Positions 36,810-44,762 of a DNA stretch of 64,000 nucleotides are shown here, one piece after another (within the stretch, counting starts at the first letter, position 1; every line of letters begins with the position of its first letter). The notes beneath the pieces were generated by a model. It was not told the origin of the DNA. It did no database searches and saw only the letters and a list, made by a program, of their open reading frames with translations. The position numbers and the translations under genes were made by a program. This stretch comes from Piscibacillus sp052246295 (lineage in GTDB: Bacteria; Bacillota; Bacilli; Bacillales; Alkalibacillaceae), in assembly GCA_052246295.1 (NCBI GenBank), contig JBQQCO010000007.1, one strand, 5' to 3'.

Positions 36810-37443
36810 CCTTTGACCCCTCATTTCTATTCTGATAACGCTTCATAAGCTGCTCCCTAGTTTTTTTCATAGAATCAAGTTGGTTTTTAAATTGGTTTTG
36901 TTGATCCTCTTCCTTATATGGATTTGACGAATTCCTTTGAAAGGATTTAAGAATGTCTTGAAAGGATTTGGTTTCTATTTGTTGTTGATCTACTAGCCCT
37001 CTAATTGTTTCTTCATCATCAATTTCACTCAGTAACTGAATATCTTCACCAACACCAACAAGATAATACTTCTGCCCTACTCTTATAATTTGAACAGATT
37101 TATTTGTTCCTAAAGATAATCCACCTAAATTTTCTAGTGATCGACTTTGTTGATATAGTCTATTACGTTTCTGAATGAATTTAAGTAGAAAATAAATTAA
37201 ACCAAGAACGACAACAAGAGCAAATATCATTTTTATAAAGTCTAAGAAAAGTGATCGATCTGATTGAAAATCAGTATTATTTTCAGGCACTTGCGTATTG
37301 TCTTGTTCTTGTTCTGTTTGGACGCCCTCTTCTTCGTTAAAATAATCATTAACACTGGAATTATTAGAAGCCTCAATCACATATAACTGTTGGCCAAACA
37401 AAATGATACTTAAACTTAGAAGTAGGGTTACTACTTTTTTCAT
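36802..37443 (-). CDS. fliZ: Flagellar export accessory protein FliO (FliZ)
   Basis: 213 residues, B. subtilis FliZ/FliO type, which helps assemble the FliP ring. N-terminal signal-like hydrophobic stretch (about 3-20), an acidic extracytoplasmic segment rich in Glu/Gln/Asn, a membrane helix near 68-88 (MIFALVVVLGLIYFLLKFI), and a cytoplasmic FliO domain (SLGTNKSVQIIRVGQKYYLV). ATG behind AAGGTAG. Between cheY and fliP. Confidence 0.92.
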   Translation of the reverse strand: MKKVVTLLLSLSIILFGQQLYVIEASNNSSVNDYFNEEEGVQTEQEQDNTQVPENNTDFQSDRSLFLDFIKMIFALVVVLGLIYFLLKFIQKRNRLYQQSRSLENLGGLSLGTNKSVQIIRVGQKYYLVGVGEDIQLLSEIDDEETIRGLVDQQQIETKSFQDILKSFQRNSSNPYKEEDQQNQFKNQLDSMKKTREQLMKRYQNRNEGSKDE

Positions 37444-37463
37444 TTACATCTACCTTACTCTAC

Positions 37464-37826
37464 TTAATTTAATACCTTCTTAATTGCTTCAATTACACGG
37501 TCTGCTTGAAACGGCTTAACAATAAAATCTTTAGCGCCTGCTTGAATAGCATCAATCACCATCGCTTGTTGTCCCATTGCTGAACACATAACTACTTTAG
37601 CATTTGGGTCATCACTTACAATATCTTTTAATGCTGCAATACCATCTTTCTCAGGCATAGTAATATCAAGTGTCACTAGGTCTGGTTTTAGTTCTTGATA
37701 CTTCTCAACTGCCTGAACACCATCTTCTGCTTCACCAACGACTTCAAAACCATTCTTCTCCAGTATGTCTTTAATCATCATTCTCATAAATGCTGCATCA
37801 TCAACAACTAAAATCTTCTCTCCCAT
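37464..37826 (-). CDS. cheY: Chemotaxis response regulator CheY
   Basis: 120-residue single receiver domain; acidic pair Asp9/Asp10 (ILVVDDAAFMRMM), phospho-Asp54 (LVTLDITMPEKDG), signalling Ser/Thr in VVMCSAMGQ and Lys in KDFIVKPF. When phosphorylated binds FliM/FliY to set rotation; in Bacillus this promotes counter-clockwise running. ATG behind AGGGGG. Follows fliY. Confidence 0.97.
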   Translation of the reverse strand: MGEKILVVDDAAFMRMMIKDILEKNGFEVVGEAEDGVQAVEKYQELKPDLVTLDITMPEKDGIAALKDIVSDDPNAKVVMCSAMGQQAMVIDAIQAGAKDFIVKPFQADRVIEAIKKVLN

Positions 37827-37841
37827 TTTTAATCCCCCTAT

Positions 37842-38996
37842 TTATCTTAATTTCTTAAGTCGATCGGATTTATTTAATATATCAGTTACTCTTACCCCAA
37901 AGTTCTCATCAATGACGACAACTTCTCCTTTGGCTATTAACTGATTATTAATTAGAATATCAACTGGTTCACCTGCTAGTTTATCCAACTCAATAATGGA
38001 ACCAGTATTTAACTCCAAAATCTCTTTAATTGATTTCCTTGTACGCCCTAGTTCTACTGAAACGTTCAAAGGTATATCCATAAGTAAATCAAGATTACGA
38101 TGCTCTATAGACTCTACTTGTCTAGCTGAATCTTCAAACGAAGAAAATTCTGCTGATTCAATTTGCGAACCTTTATATTGATTGTAGTTTCCATGGCCTA
38201 TAGATTGAGGTTCGCGATGATTAGTTTCAATCTTTTGAGAACCTTGGTCTGCCACAGGTTTACTAGATTGTTGTTTAGCCTCTTCTTTCTGATTGTCCAA
38301 CTGCATTAATTGACTAACATATTTTTTAGCAAAATCCAAAGGCATCATTTGCATAATGTTAGAGTGAATAAGATCACCAACTTTAAGCTCAAAAGAGACT
38401 TTTACAAAGTAATCTTCATTTGGAATGTAGTCTAACCCTTCTCCTGATTTAACATCCATTAGTACAGTTTTAGGTGGTGAAATATCGATCTTCTGATCAA
38501 ATACAGAAGATAAGCTTGTAGCAGCTGTTCCCATCATCTGGTTCATAGCCTCTTGTACAGCGCTTAACTGCAAATCTCCTAATTCTTCATTCGGGTTAGT
38601 TCCATCTCCACCAAGCATTAAGTCAGCAATAATAGCTGCATCATAACTTCTAATAATAAGTAGATTTAATCCTTCTATTCCAGTTGTATAATCAACAATT
38701 ACAGCCACATGAGGTGTTGGGAACTCATCAACTAATTCTTGATTACTTACTAAATTTACTGTAGGTGTTGTAATTTCAACTTTCTGATTTAATAAAGTTG
38801 ATAATGTCGTGGCAGAGCTTCCAAAAGAAATATTGCCAAGTTCCCCTATCGCATCCACTTCTAAATTGGATAATACTTGGTCCAATGGGGGACGACTATC
38901 CTCTTGTTGCTCATCACCTGAATCGTTAGCTGGAGTATTTTGTCCATTTAACAAAGCATCTATCTCTTCTTGAGATAACATATCATCATGACTCAT
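37842..38996 (-). CDS. fliY: Flagellar switch protein and CheY-P phosphatase FliY
   Basis: 384 residues. N-terminal CheY-P-binding peptide LSQEEIDALLNG, CheC-like phosphatase core with two sites (AIGELGNISFGSSATTLS and AVQEAMNQMMGTAATSLS), a Gln/Ser-rich linker, and a C-terminal FliN domain (MDIPLNVSVELGRTRKSIKE, LDKLAGEPVDILINN). Forms the C ring with FliM. Overlaps the end of fliM by 11 bases. Confidence 0.96.
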   Translation of the reverse strand: MSHDDMLSQEEIDALLNGQNTPANDSGDEQQEDSRPPLDQVLSNLEVDAIGELGNISFGSSATTLSTLLNQKVEITTPTVNLVSNQELVDEFPTPHVAVIVDYTTGIEGLNLLIIRSYDAAIIADLMLGGDGTNPNEELGDLQLSAVQEAMNQMMGTAATSLSSVFDQKIDISPPKTVLMDVKSGEGLDYIPNEDYFVKVSFELKVGDLIHSNIMQMMPLDFAKKYVSQLMQLDNQKEEAKQQSSKPVADQGSQKIETNHREPQSIGHGNYNQYKGSQIESAEFSSFEDSARQVESIEHRNLDLLMDIPLNVSVELGRTRKSIKEILELNTGSIIELDKLAGEPVDILINNQLIAKGEVVVIDENFGVRVTDILNKSDRLKKLR

Positions 38997-39984
38997 CTTC
39001 TTCCCCCCTAAATTCCTCGATCACTTGTACAGCTAAATGTTTATTTTTCTTACCAGGTTGTACGTAAAACTTTGGTTCATCATTAGCTGTTAAAATTAAT
39101 GGATCTTTAATCTTATTATCTAAGACAATTACATCATCTTGTGCTAAATTAAGAAATTCTTCGATTGTAATAGTAGACTGGCCTAGTAATACTTTTGCAT
39201 CTACATCAACCTTTTTGATATTCTGGCTTAACAATTCATACTGTTCAGAATCAATTTCCTTAACGTTATCTTCCATCCAATAATGCATAGAGAGTTTTGA
39301 GATAATTGGTTCTAGCACAATATGAGGTAGACAAATGTTAATCATCCCGCTCGAATCACCTACTGTGGTGTTAAGCGTAATTACTACAACAGTTTCATTC
39401 GGTGATACAAGTTGGACAAATTGAGGATTCACTTCTAACTCGTCTAAATGTACCTCAACATCAATCATGGATGCCCAAGCCTCTTCTAATTGACTCATCG
39501 ATTGCTCAAAAGTTCTTTTCATGATTGTTGTTTCAATCTCTGTTAGATTCTCAACTTTATTCATCCCAGAACCTTTTCCGCCTAACATACGATCAATTAC
39601 AGCATATGCTATGTTAGGGTTGATCTCGAATACTATACGCCCTTCTAATGGGGTAAGTGAAAAAATATTCAATATGGTTCGTTGAGGTACTGAACGTATG
39701 AACTCTTCATAAGGAATTTGTTCTACTGATGTGAGCTCAATCTCAACATAAGTCCTTAACTGTGCAGATAAGTAAGTCGTTAATAATCTAGCGAAGTTTT
39801 CATGAATTCTCGTTAACCCTCTCACTTGGTCTTTTGAGAACCTCAGAGCACGCTTGAAATCATAAACTTTTACTTTTTTTAGATTCTTTTCTTCTTCCTT
39901 TAACTCTTCAGCGTCCATCTCACCACTGGAAATGGCAGAGAGCAAGGCATCTATTTCATTTTGGGATAAAACTTCTTCTGACAT
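38986..39984 (-). CDS. fliM: Flagellar motor switch protein FliM
   Basis: C-ring protein linking FliG to FliY and receiving CheY-P. 332 residues: N-terminal EVLSQNEIDALLSAI binding peptide, middle CheC-like domain with FEINPNIAYAVIDRMLGGKG, C-terminal SpoA-type domain (KVLLGQSTITIEEFLNLAQD). ATG behind GGAGGTG. Follows fliL. Confidence 0.97.
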   Translation of the reverse strand: MSEEVLSQNEIDALLSAISSGEMDAEELKEEEKNLKKVKVYDFKRALRFSKDQVRGLTRIHENFARLLTTYLSAQLRTYVEIELTSVEQIPYEEFIRSVPQRTILNIFSLTPLEGRIVFEINPNIAYAVIDRMLGGKGSGMNKVENLTEIETTIMKRTFEQSMSQLEEAWASMIDVEVHLDELEVNPQFVQLVSPNETVVVITLNTTVGDSSGMINICLPHIVLEPIISKLSMHYWMEDNVKEIDSEQYELLSQNIKKVDVDAKVLLGQSTITIEEFLNLAQDDVIVLDNKIKDPLILTANDEPKFYVQPGKKNKHLAVQVIEEFRGEEDES

Positions 39985-40020
39985 GGGATCACCTCCGAGT
40001 TGGAGTGAGTTTAATTAACT

Positions 40021-40446
40021 CTACTGTAATACTTTCTCAATGATGTAAACGTCCGTAACCAACCCATCTTCTAGTATTTCATTTAATTTCAACTTAATGG
40101 ATTCTTCAATTTGTTCTAACCCCTTACGAAAATCGTCTGATTCTCTCACGGTTAAAGACTTAATGATTGTATTATTAAGTTGAAACCCTTCGCCTTTTTG
40201 CAAATATTCCAAAGCTGATTTCTCATCCGCTACGATTCTAAACTTAATTTTCACATAAGACCCGTCAATTAGGTCTGTTGTTATTTCATCTGTTACGAAT
40301 GAGTTTTCTACTTGGTCATCTATAGATGGTTCACTCGCTTCACTCGTTGTAGAATCTAGATAAATTAAGGTTACAATTGTCAGCACACCAACAAGCGTTA
40401 AACTTATTAGACTGGTCACCATAATTTTTATAGGCTTACTCATCAT
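40021..40446 (-). CDS. fliL: Flagellar basal-body-associated protein FliL
   Basis: Surrounds the stator and supports torque. About 141 residues: membrane anchor at about 10-32, then an extracytoplasmic stomatin-like domain ending LKLNEILEDGLVTDVYI. Consecutive ATGs at 40446 and 40443 make the exact start uncertain; both overlap the flbD end, implying coupling. Confidence 0.92.
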   Translation of the reverse strand: MMSKPIKIMVTSLISLTLVGVLTIVTLIYLDSTTSEASEPSIDDQVENSFVTDEITTDLIDGSYVKIKFRIVADEKSALEYLQKGEGFQLNNTIIKSLTVRESDDFRKGLEQIEESIKLKLNEILEDGLVTDVYIIEKVLQ

Positions 40447-40654
40447 CAACCACTTCTTTCTGAATCAAGTTTAATAGACCAACCTTTTGGTAAAAGCTTG
40501 TGATTTCTTGAACCACTTCTGACACTGGATTACGGACGAAATGTTTTTTCCCATTTGTAAGTGTAATCGTAGTGTCAGGTAGAGACTCCACTTTCTCTAT
40601 ATATAAAGCATTTAATATAAACGATTGGCCATTTAACCTCGTTAGTTCTATCAT
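40436..40654 (-). CDS. swrD: FlbD family protein (SwrD)
   Basis: 72-residue FlbD family protein; B. subtilis SwrD at this locus raises flagellar torque and is needed for swarming. Motifs MIELTRLNGQSFILNALYIE and the TLTNGKKHFVRN strand. The nearest Shine-Dalgarno (40689-40693) is 34 bases from the ATG, with a stable hairpin in between, and no in-frame ATG, GTG or TTG lies nearer to it. Overlaps fliL. Confidence 0.93.
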   Translation of the reverse strand: MIELTRLNGQSFILNALYIEKVESLPDTTITLTNGKKHFVRNPVSEVVQEITSFYQKVGLLNLIQKEVVDDE

Positions 40655-40663
40655 AATTAGGTT

Positions 40664-40686
40664 AGGGGACGTATTATCAGTCCCCT
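40664..40686 (-). promoter_or_regulatory. Hairpin between flbD Shine-Dalgarno and start codon
   Basis: AGGGGAC / GTCCCCT, 7-bp GC-rich stem with a 9-base loop on the minus strand. GGAGG lies 2 bases before it and the flbD ATG 9 bases after it, so folding would shorten the effective spacing from 34 to about 11 bases. No T tract follows, so it is not an intrinsic terminator. Confidence 0.6.
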
Positions 40687-40696
40687 TTCCTCCTTA

Positions 40697-41587
40697 TTAT
40701 CGTTTTAGATTAACTAATTCTTGTAAGATTTCATCTGATGTGGTTATAACTCTTGTGTTTGCTTGGAAACCACGTTGTGATGTAATCATTTCAGTAAACT
40801 CTTCTGCTAGATCAACGTTAGACATCTCTAAAGAGCCTGGCACCAAACCTCCAACACCATTTGTTTCAGGTGTATATAAATCATTAATGTCGTTCATTAC
40901 ATTATCTCCATCAGTAATAACACCCGAGTTTCCTGTTAACTTATAAAGGTTACCACCCACTTTTTCTAAACCTTCAGGGTTGGAAAATTTAGCTAAACGG
41001 ATTTCTCCTGCTGTCACTCGTTCTCCGTTCTCGTCAATATAATCAACACTTCCATTACCGCCGATGCTAAAACTTTGTGCACCTTCAGGTATTGTAATTC
41101 TACTAGCTTCACCATCTACTTCGCCTACTAAATATTGGCCATTTGAATTAACAATATATCCATCATCATCTAAATAAAAATTACCTGCTCTCGTAAAGCT
41201 AATATCATCTTGGTCTAAATCAATATTATCTGTTGCTGCATCAGATACTGTTTTATTACCTACAACAAACATGCCATCGCCCTCAATTGATAAATCTAAT
41301 GGTCTATTTGTTGTCTGAGTGTTACCTTGAGTGTGAATATTATCAATAGAACCTGTAGTTGTTCCAAGGCCAACTTGCATTGGGTTTTGTCCACCTCTTA
41401 TAGGATTTCCACCTTCATTTAATGGTGCGCTTGCCCCCTGCATCGTCTGACTCATTAAATCTGAAAATGTTAGACGTCCTTTCTTATATCCAAACGTATT
41501 AACATTTGCAATATTGTTCGATACTACATCCAATTTAGTTTGAAAACCTTTCATTCCTGAGATTCCTGTATACATAGAACGTAACAT
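40697..41587 (-). CDS. flgE: Flagellar hook protein FlgE
   Basis: 296-residue hook subunit (earlier called FlgG in some Bacillus annotations). N-terminal D0 heptad region MLRSMYTGISGMKGFQTKLD and SNNIANVNTFGYKK, central beta domain with SIEGDGMFVVGN and SFTRAGNFYLDDDGYIVN, C-terminal D0 helix VDLAEEFTEMITSQRGFQAN. ATG behind GAGAGGAGAGG. Downstream of a 78-base structured gap. Confidence 0.94.
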   Translation of the reverse strand: MLRSMYTGISGMKGFQTKLDVVSNNIANVNTFGYKKGRLTFSDLMSQTMQGASAPLNEGGNPIRGGQNPMQVGLGTTTGSIDNIHTQGNTQTTNRPLDLSIEGDGMFVVGNKTVSDAATDNIDLDQDDISFTRAGNFYLDDDGYIVNSNGQYLVGEVDGEASRITIPEGAQSFSIGGNGSVDYIDENGERVTAGEIRLAKFSNPEGLEKVGGNLYKLTGNSGVITDGDNVMNDINDLYTPETNGVGGLVPGSLEMSNVDLAEEFTEMITSQRGFQANTRVITTSDEILQELVNLKR

Positions 41588-41614
41588 AAAACCTCTCCTC
41601 TCAAATTAGTATTA

Positions 41615-41667
41615 AGTGTTACTTCTGTCGGTCGGTAACACTGAAGGCCTCCATACGGTCCAGCCTT
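41615..41667 (-). other. Two tandem hairpins in the flgE leader
   Basis: Between the 125-aa gene and flgE: AAGGC(14)GCCTT at 41644-41667, beginning at the upstream stop codon, then AGTGTTAC(12)GTAACACT at 41615-41642. Neither is followed by a T tract. This is the longest gap in the fla/che operon. It could stabilise, process or translationally tune hook mRNA. Confidence 0.5.
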
Positions 41668-42043
41668 AATCTTCTATTAATATAGTTCCATTAATATTTG
41701 TTACAACATCCGCTTGGTTTCGGTCCATAGCAGTAATAATCGTATTATTTTTTGTACTTGCAATTAGTACAGTGTCTTTCAAAATCACCGCTGAATCTGT
41801 AACGCCTTTCCCTTGTGCTTCTTTCATTTTTTCACCTATAAGATTCCACTGTTGATTCGAAATATGAATATTTCGTTCATCTAAACGCTTTTGTGCGTGT
41901 TTGCTAACATTAACCGGTTGGTCAGAAGTTTGTTTTAAAACGTCTTTAAAAGAAATCTGATTAGATGAAGTTGATGGTTTATTTTTAGGCGTTGGTGCTA
42001 ATGGTAATGTCTGATGGTGCAGTGGATTTATCTTTTGAGACAT
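41666..42043 (-). CDS. Conserved flagellar-operon protein, TIGR02530 type
   Basis: 125 residues, function unknown. Disordered Pro/Ser-rich N-terminus with a SNQISFKDVLKQ motif, then a compact core: HAQKRLDERNIHISNQQWNL, KGVTDSAVILKDTVLIAST, KNNTIITAMDRNQA. This matches my memory of the TIGR02530 flagellar-operon family found between flgD and flgE in many Firmicutes but missing from B. subtilis. ATG is 5 bases after AAGAGGTGG; ends touch flgD (start-to-stop 1 base apart). Confidence 0.85.
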   Translation of the reverse strand: MSQKINPLHHQTLPLAPTPKNKPSTSSNQISFKDVLKQTSDQPVNVSKHAQKRLDERNIHISNQQWNLIGEKMKEAQGKGVTDSAVILKDTVLIASTKNNTIITAMDRNQADVVTNINGTILIED

Positions 42044-42487
42044 CTAAACCACCTCTTCTCCAGTTAATGATGACTCAATCTTATGAACTTGATCAGCATT
42101 AATGGTTTCCCCATTATTAAGGGTTAATAAGATATTGTTCCCTTCCTTCTTTACTGACTGTACAGTCGCCAAAATTTCCTCTGTGGATTCATCATTATTA
42201 GATTGATAACTAACCTCTTTATCTATTAGGTTTGAGAATTGTAAGAAATTCTGGCTCAATTGTTGATTAAAAATGTTTTCAAATCCGCTTGCCATGTTTG
42301 TTATCTGCTCTAATTGTGAAAATGAAGCCATTTGTGCAACAAAATCCTGATCTTTCATCGGATCTAACGGATCTTGGTTAGTTAGTTGAGTCATTAAGAT
42401 TTTCAAAAAGGCATCCTTATCTAATTCTGAACTTCCTTCTCTCATTTGGTTCTGGTTACTTAAGTAAAAAGATGGATCTACCTTCAC
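42044..42487 (-). CDS. flgD: Hook cap / hook assembly protein FlgD
   Basis: 147 residues. Conserved N-terminal block LDKDAFLKILMTQLTNQDPL followed by MKDQDFVAQMASFSQLEQI, which guides hook subunit polymerisation. C-terminal beta part is short, as in Bacillus. Start GTG 42487 is 6 bases after GAGGAGGTG. Follows fliK. Confidence 0.95.
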   Translation of the reverse strand: MKVDPSFYLSNQNQMREGSSELDKDAFLKILMTQLTNQDPLDPMKDQDFVAQMASFSQLEQITNMASGFENIFNQQLSQNFLQFSNLIDKEVSYQSNNDESTEEILATVQSVKKEGNNILLTLNNGETINADQVHKIESSLTGEEVV

Positions 42488-42490
42488 TGT

Positions 42491-43732
42491 CTACACCTCC
42501 TCTTCAAATAAAAAGTCTTTAAAGGATTTCTTAGCTTGATCATCGTTATGATCTGACTGGTGTTGATTATCCTGTTCTCCTTCTTGTTGAGAGGATTGTT
42601 CTTCACCTTGATCAAAGTATCCTAGTTGTTCTTCTGAATTCATTTGATCAACTTGTCTTTCAATCACAACCTGGTTAGGAGAAAATAAATGCCTTAATTG
42701 CTGTAAATTACCTTCAAGCATTTCTTTAGCCACTTGTGTTGAAACTGATATTTTTACAGCCATTTGACCATCTATTTGTGTAAACCTTAAAGTCATATCA
42801 CCTAAGTTAGCTGGTTTTAACTGAATAGAAAGTTGTTTTTGACCTCCTACTTGATTAAAACGTGTCTTCTGGATCATTTTTTGCAACTGCTCAATTAACT
42901 GCTGTGAAGTTTGTCCAGTTGATTGTGATTGTTGTGTTGGTCTAGTCAAATGAATGACTAACTGTTCTTGACGAGACACTGCTTGTTGGTCAGTTAACAA
43001 AACTTTACTCCCATTCAATGGTTGAAATGGGTCACGCGGAAGCTGCAACTTATACTCTTGTGAAGCTTGTTTGGGTTGCTCAATTAACTGTTTAATAGCC
43101 TTGACTAACTGATCTGAAACTTGACCTTGTTGTCTTGGTTCTACTTGAGCTTTACTAGTAACTTGGTTTAAAAAGCTCTTCCATTTTGAAATTAACTCTT
43201 TTGGTAAATTGAGTTCAGAAGCTTTTTGATGCATGGAGTTTCCTTGTGATAAGGTATCGCTTAGCTTAATCAGCTTTGCGAGTAAGTTCATCTCACGTTG
43301 GTCAAATGAGTTACTATTAAAACTTAATTGATTACTTGTCATTTCTAGCTTTTGGAATATAAGCATTGCCATTAACTCTAAAGAATCATTAAGCTCCATA
43401 AGTGACTGCTCATCTAATAAGGCCAAAAGTTGATCGTCAAATTCTTCTCCATATAAACTATTAAGGTCTTTTAAAGATTCTATTATTTGATTAGCGTCCG
43501 ACTCTACATTCATATTTCCAGATTCCAACTTCTCTAAAATCTGCTTTAGTGCCTGATTCATTGTTTCCATTAATTCTGATAAAGAATGTTTAGAATCTTC
43601 GTTTGTTAAAATAGTGGACATTAAATCTTTGAAACCTTGACCTTTTGTTGTTTTACTATGAATATGATTATTCACCATGGTAGAACCTTGATTTGGATTC
43701 ATTACTAAGCCTGTCAACATCTTCATTTTCAC
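42491..43732 (-). CDS. fliK: Flagellar hook-length control protein FliK
   Basis: 413 residues, the secreted ruler that triggers FlhB switching. Gln/Ser-rich poorly conserved N-terminal and middle parts; C-terminal FliK core LSIQLKPANLGDMTLRFTQI followed by a helix and an acidic Gln-rich tail. ATG behind AAAGGGGGTG. A second protein with this architecture is encoded at 60449-62008. Confidence 0.9.
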   Translation of the reverse strand: MKMKMLTGLVMNPNQGSTMVNNHIHSKTTKGQGFKDLMSTILTNEDSKHSLSELMETMNQALKQILEKLESGNMNVESDANQIIESLKDLNSLYGEEFDDQLLALLDEQSLMELNDSLELMAMLIFQKLEMTSNQLSFNSNSFDQREMNLLAKLIKLSDTLSQGNSMHQKASELNLPKELISKWKSFLNQVTSKAQVEPRQQGQVSDQLVKAIKQLIEQPKQASQEYKLQLPRDPFQPLNGSKVLLTDQQAVSRQEQLVIHLTRPTQQSQSTGQTSQQLIEQLQKMIQKTRFNQVGGQKQLSIQLKPANLGDMTLRFTQIDGQMAVKISVSTQVAKEMLEGNLQQLRHLFSPNQVVIERQVDQMNSEEQLGYFDQGEEQSSQQEGEQDNQHQSDHNDDQAKKSFKDFLFEEEV

Positions 43733-43753
43733 CCCCTTTCAAAGAATTCTTTT

Positions 43754-44311
43754 CTATTGTCCAATTAATGAATTGGTAAAAGATGCTGCATCCTCTGGCT
43801 CCATCTCACTTAAAATGGCGCCTCTAACGTCATCTTGAAGGGTTGAAAGAATTCTTATAGCATTTCCTTCATTCATTGCAACTAGAATTTCAGCAGCTTT
43901 TTTTGGTTCCATATCCTTAAATGAGTTCGTTAACTTCTTTAACTCTTCTTCTTGATTAACGCTATTTTCATTCATTTCTTCCATTTGTTCTTGATATGTT
44001 TCCACGCGCTCTTCTAGCTTTTTTATGTCTTCCTCACGTTGAGATAACTGTACTTCTAGGTTTTCTATTTTGGTATCTCTCTCTTTGATTGTTGCTTCAT
44101 AATGGGATAATTCCCTTTCTTGTTCTTCTTCATCATTTGAAGAAATAAAAGGGATGCTGTTGCCAAATTCTTTGGCTTTTTCAACTGCATTGATACCAGT
44201 AACACTAAAGATGATCATTCCAATTATAATCGCAAAAATAATTGGCACTACGATTACGAATAAGAACCATTGAATTTTACTAGCTTTTTTTGCTTCTTCA
44301 TTAACTGGCAT
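43754..44311 (-). CDS. ylxF: YlxF-like membrane protein with MgtE-N-like domain
   Basis: About 185 residues: N-terminal membrane helix (about 12-38), coiled coil (about 60-120), and a C-terminal MgtE N-domain-like helical repeat (DMEPKKAAEILVAMNEGNA, MEPEDAASFTNSLIG). Same place as B. subtilis ylxF, between fliJ and fliK; likely a flagellar chaperone or assembly factor, unproven. ATG 44311 follows GGGTGA; ATG 44323 is the alternative. Confidence 0.85.
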   Translation of the reverse strand: MPVNEEAKKASKIQWFLFVIVVPIIFAIIIGMIIFSVTGINAVEKAKEFGNSIPFISSNDEEEQERELSHYEATIKERDTKIENLEVQLSQREEDIKKLEERVETYQEQMEEMNENSVNQEEELKKLTNSFKDMEPKKAAEILVAMNEGNAIRILSTLQDDVRGAILSEMEPEDAASFTNSLIGQ

Positions 44312-44315
44312 AAAA

Positions 44316-44762
44316 TCACCCATTTACTCTCATGTATTGCTGAACAGAAACTTCATCCAATTGCTGATTTTCTTCAGCTTGTCGTTTCTTTTTAAAGCTT
44401 TTCAATCTGTTATCTCGTACCTTTTCAAGTTTCTTGAACTCAAAATGTGCTTCGGTACGTCGATCTTCCTTGTCTTTAAGGTTTAAACGAGCTTGATGTA
44501 CTTTTGCTTGCCATTCACTCTCCTGATACTTTAAATGTTCGAGTTGTTGATAATGGCTTTTAATTTCAAAGGCTTTGAATCGTGTTTTGATTTTCTTCCT
44601 TTGTTCGTTCTCAAGATTTTCTTTTGCCTTTAAAATTTTATATAATTGTTGACCTGCCGTTTCAAAATGCTCTACGGCTCGTTGATATTGAGCTTGTGAT
44701 TCATTAAAATGCTTTTCTTTAAGCTCCATAATTTTTTCAATAGATTTTAATTGTTTATTCAT
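44316..44762 (-). CDS. fliJ: Flagellar export chaperone FliJ
   Basis: 148 residues, almost entirely charged coiled coil, typical FliJ stalk that fits into the FliI hexamer and contacts FlhA. ATG 44762 is 6 bases after AGGTG and overlaps the fliI stop by 8 bases. Identity rests on coiled-coil character, length and position after fliI. Confidence 0.88.
   Translation of the reverse strand: MNKQLKSIEKIMELKEKHFNESQAQYQRAVEHFETAGQQLYKILKAKENLENEQRKKIKTRFKAFEIKSHYQQLEHLKYQESEWQAKVHQARLNLKDKEDRRTEAHFEFKKLEKVRDNRLKSFKKKRQAEENQQLDEVSVQQYMRVNG

Noticed and set aside
37842..38996. FliY read as a separate FliN plus CheC fusion artefact
   Set aside because: CheC-like plus FliN architecture is the normal FliY form in Bacillaceae, not a fusion peculiar to this genome.
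40664..40686. Terminator between flgE and flbD
   Set aside because: The stem is GC-rich but followed by AACCTAATT, not a T tract, and essential operon genes follow.
42491..43732. fliK Gln-rich region as a tandem repeat or mobile insertion
   Set aside because: Gln/Ser-rich composition is typical of FliK; I found no periodic repeat or flanking duplications.
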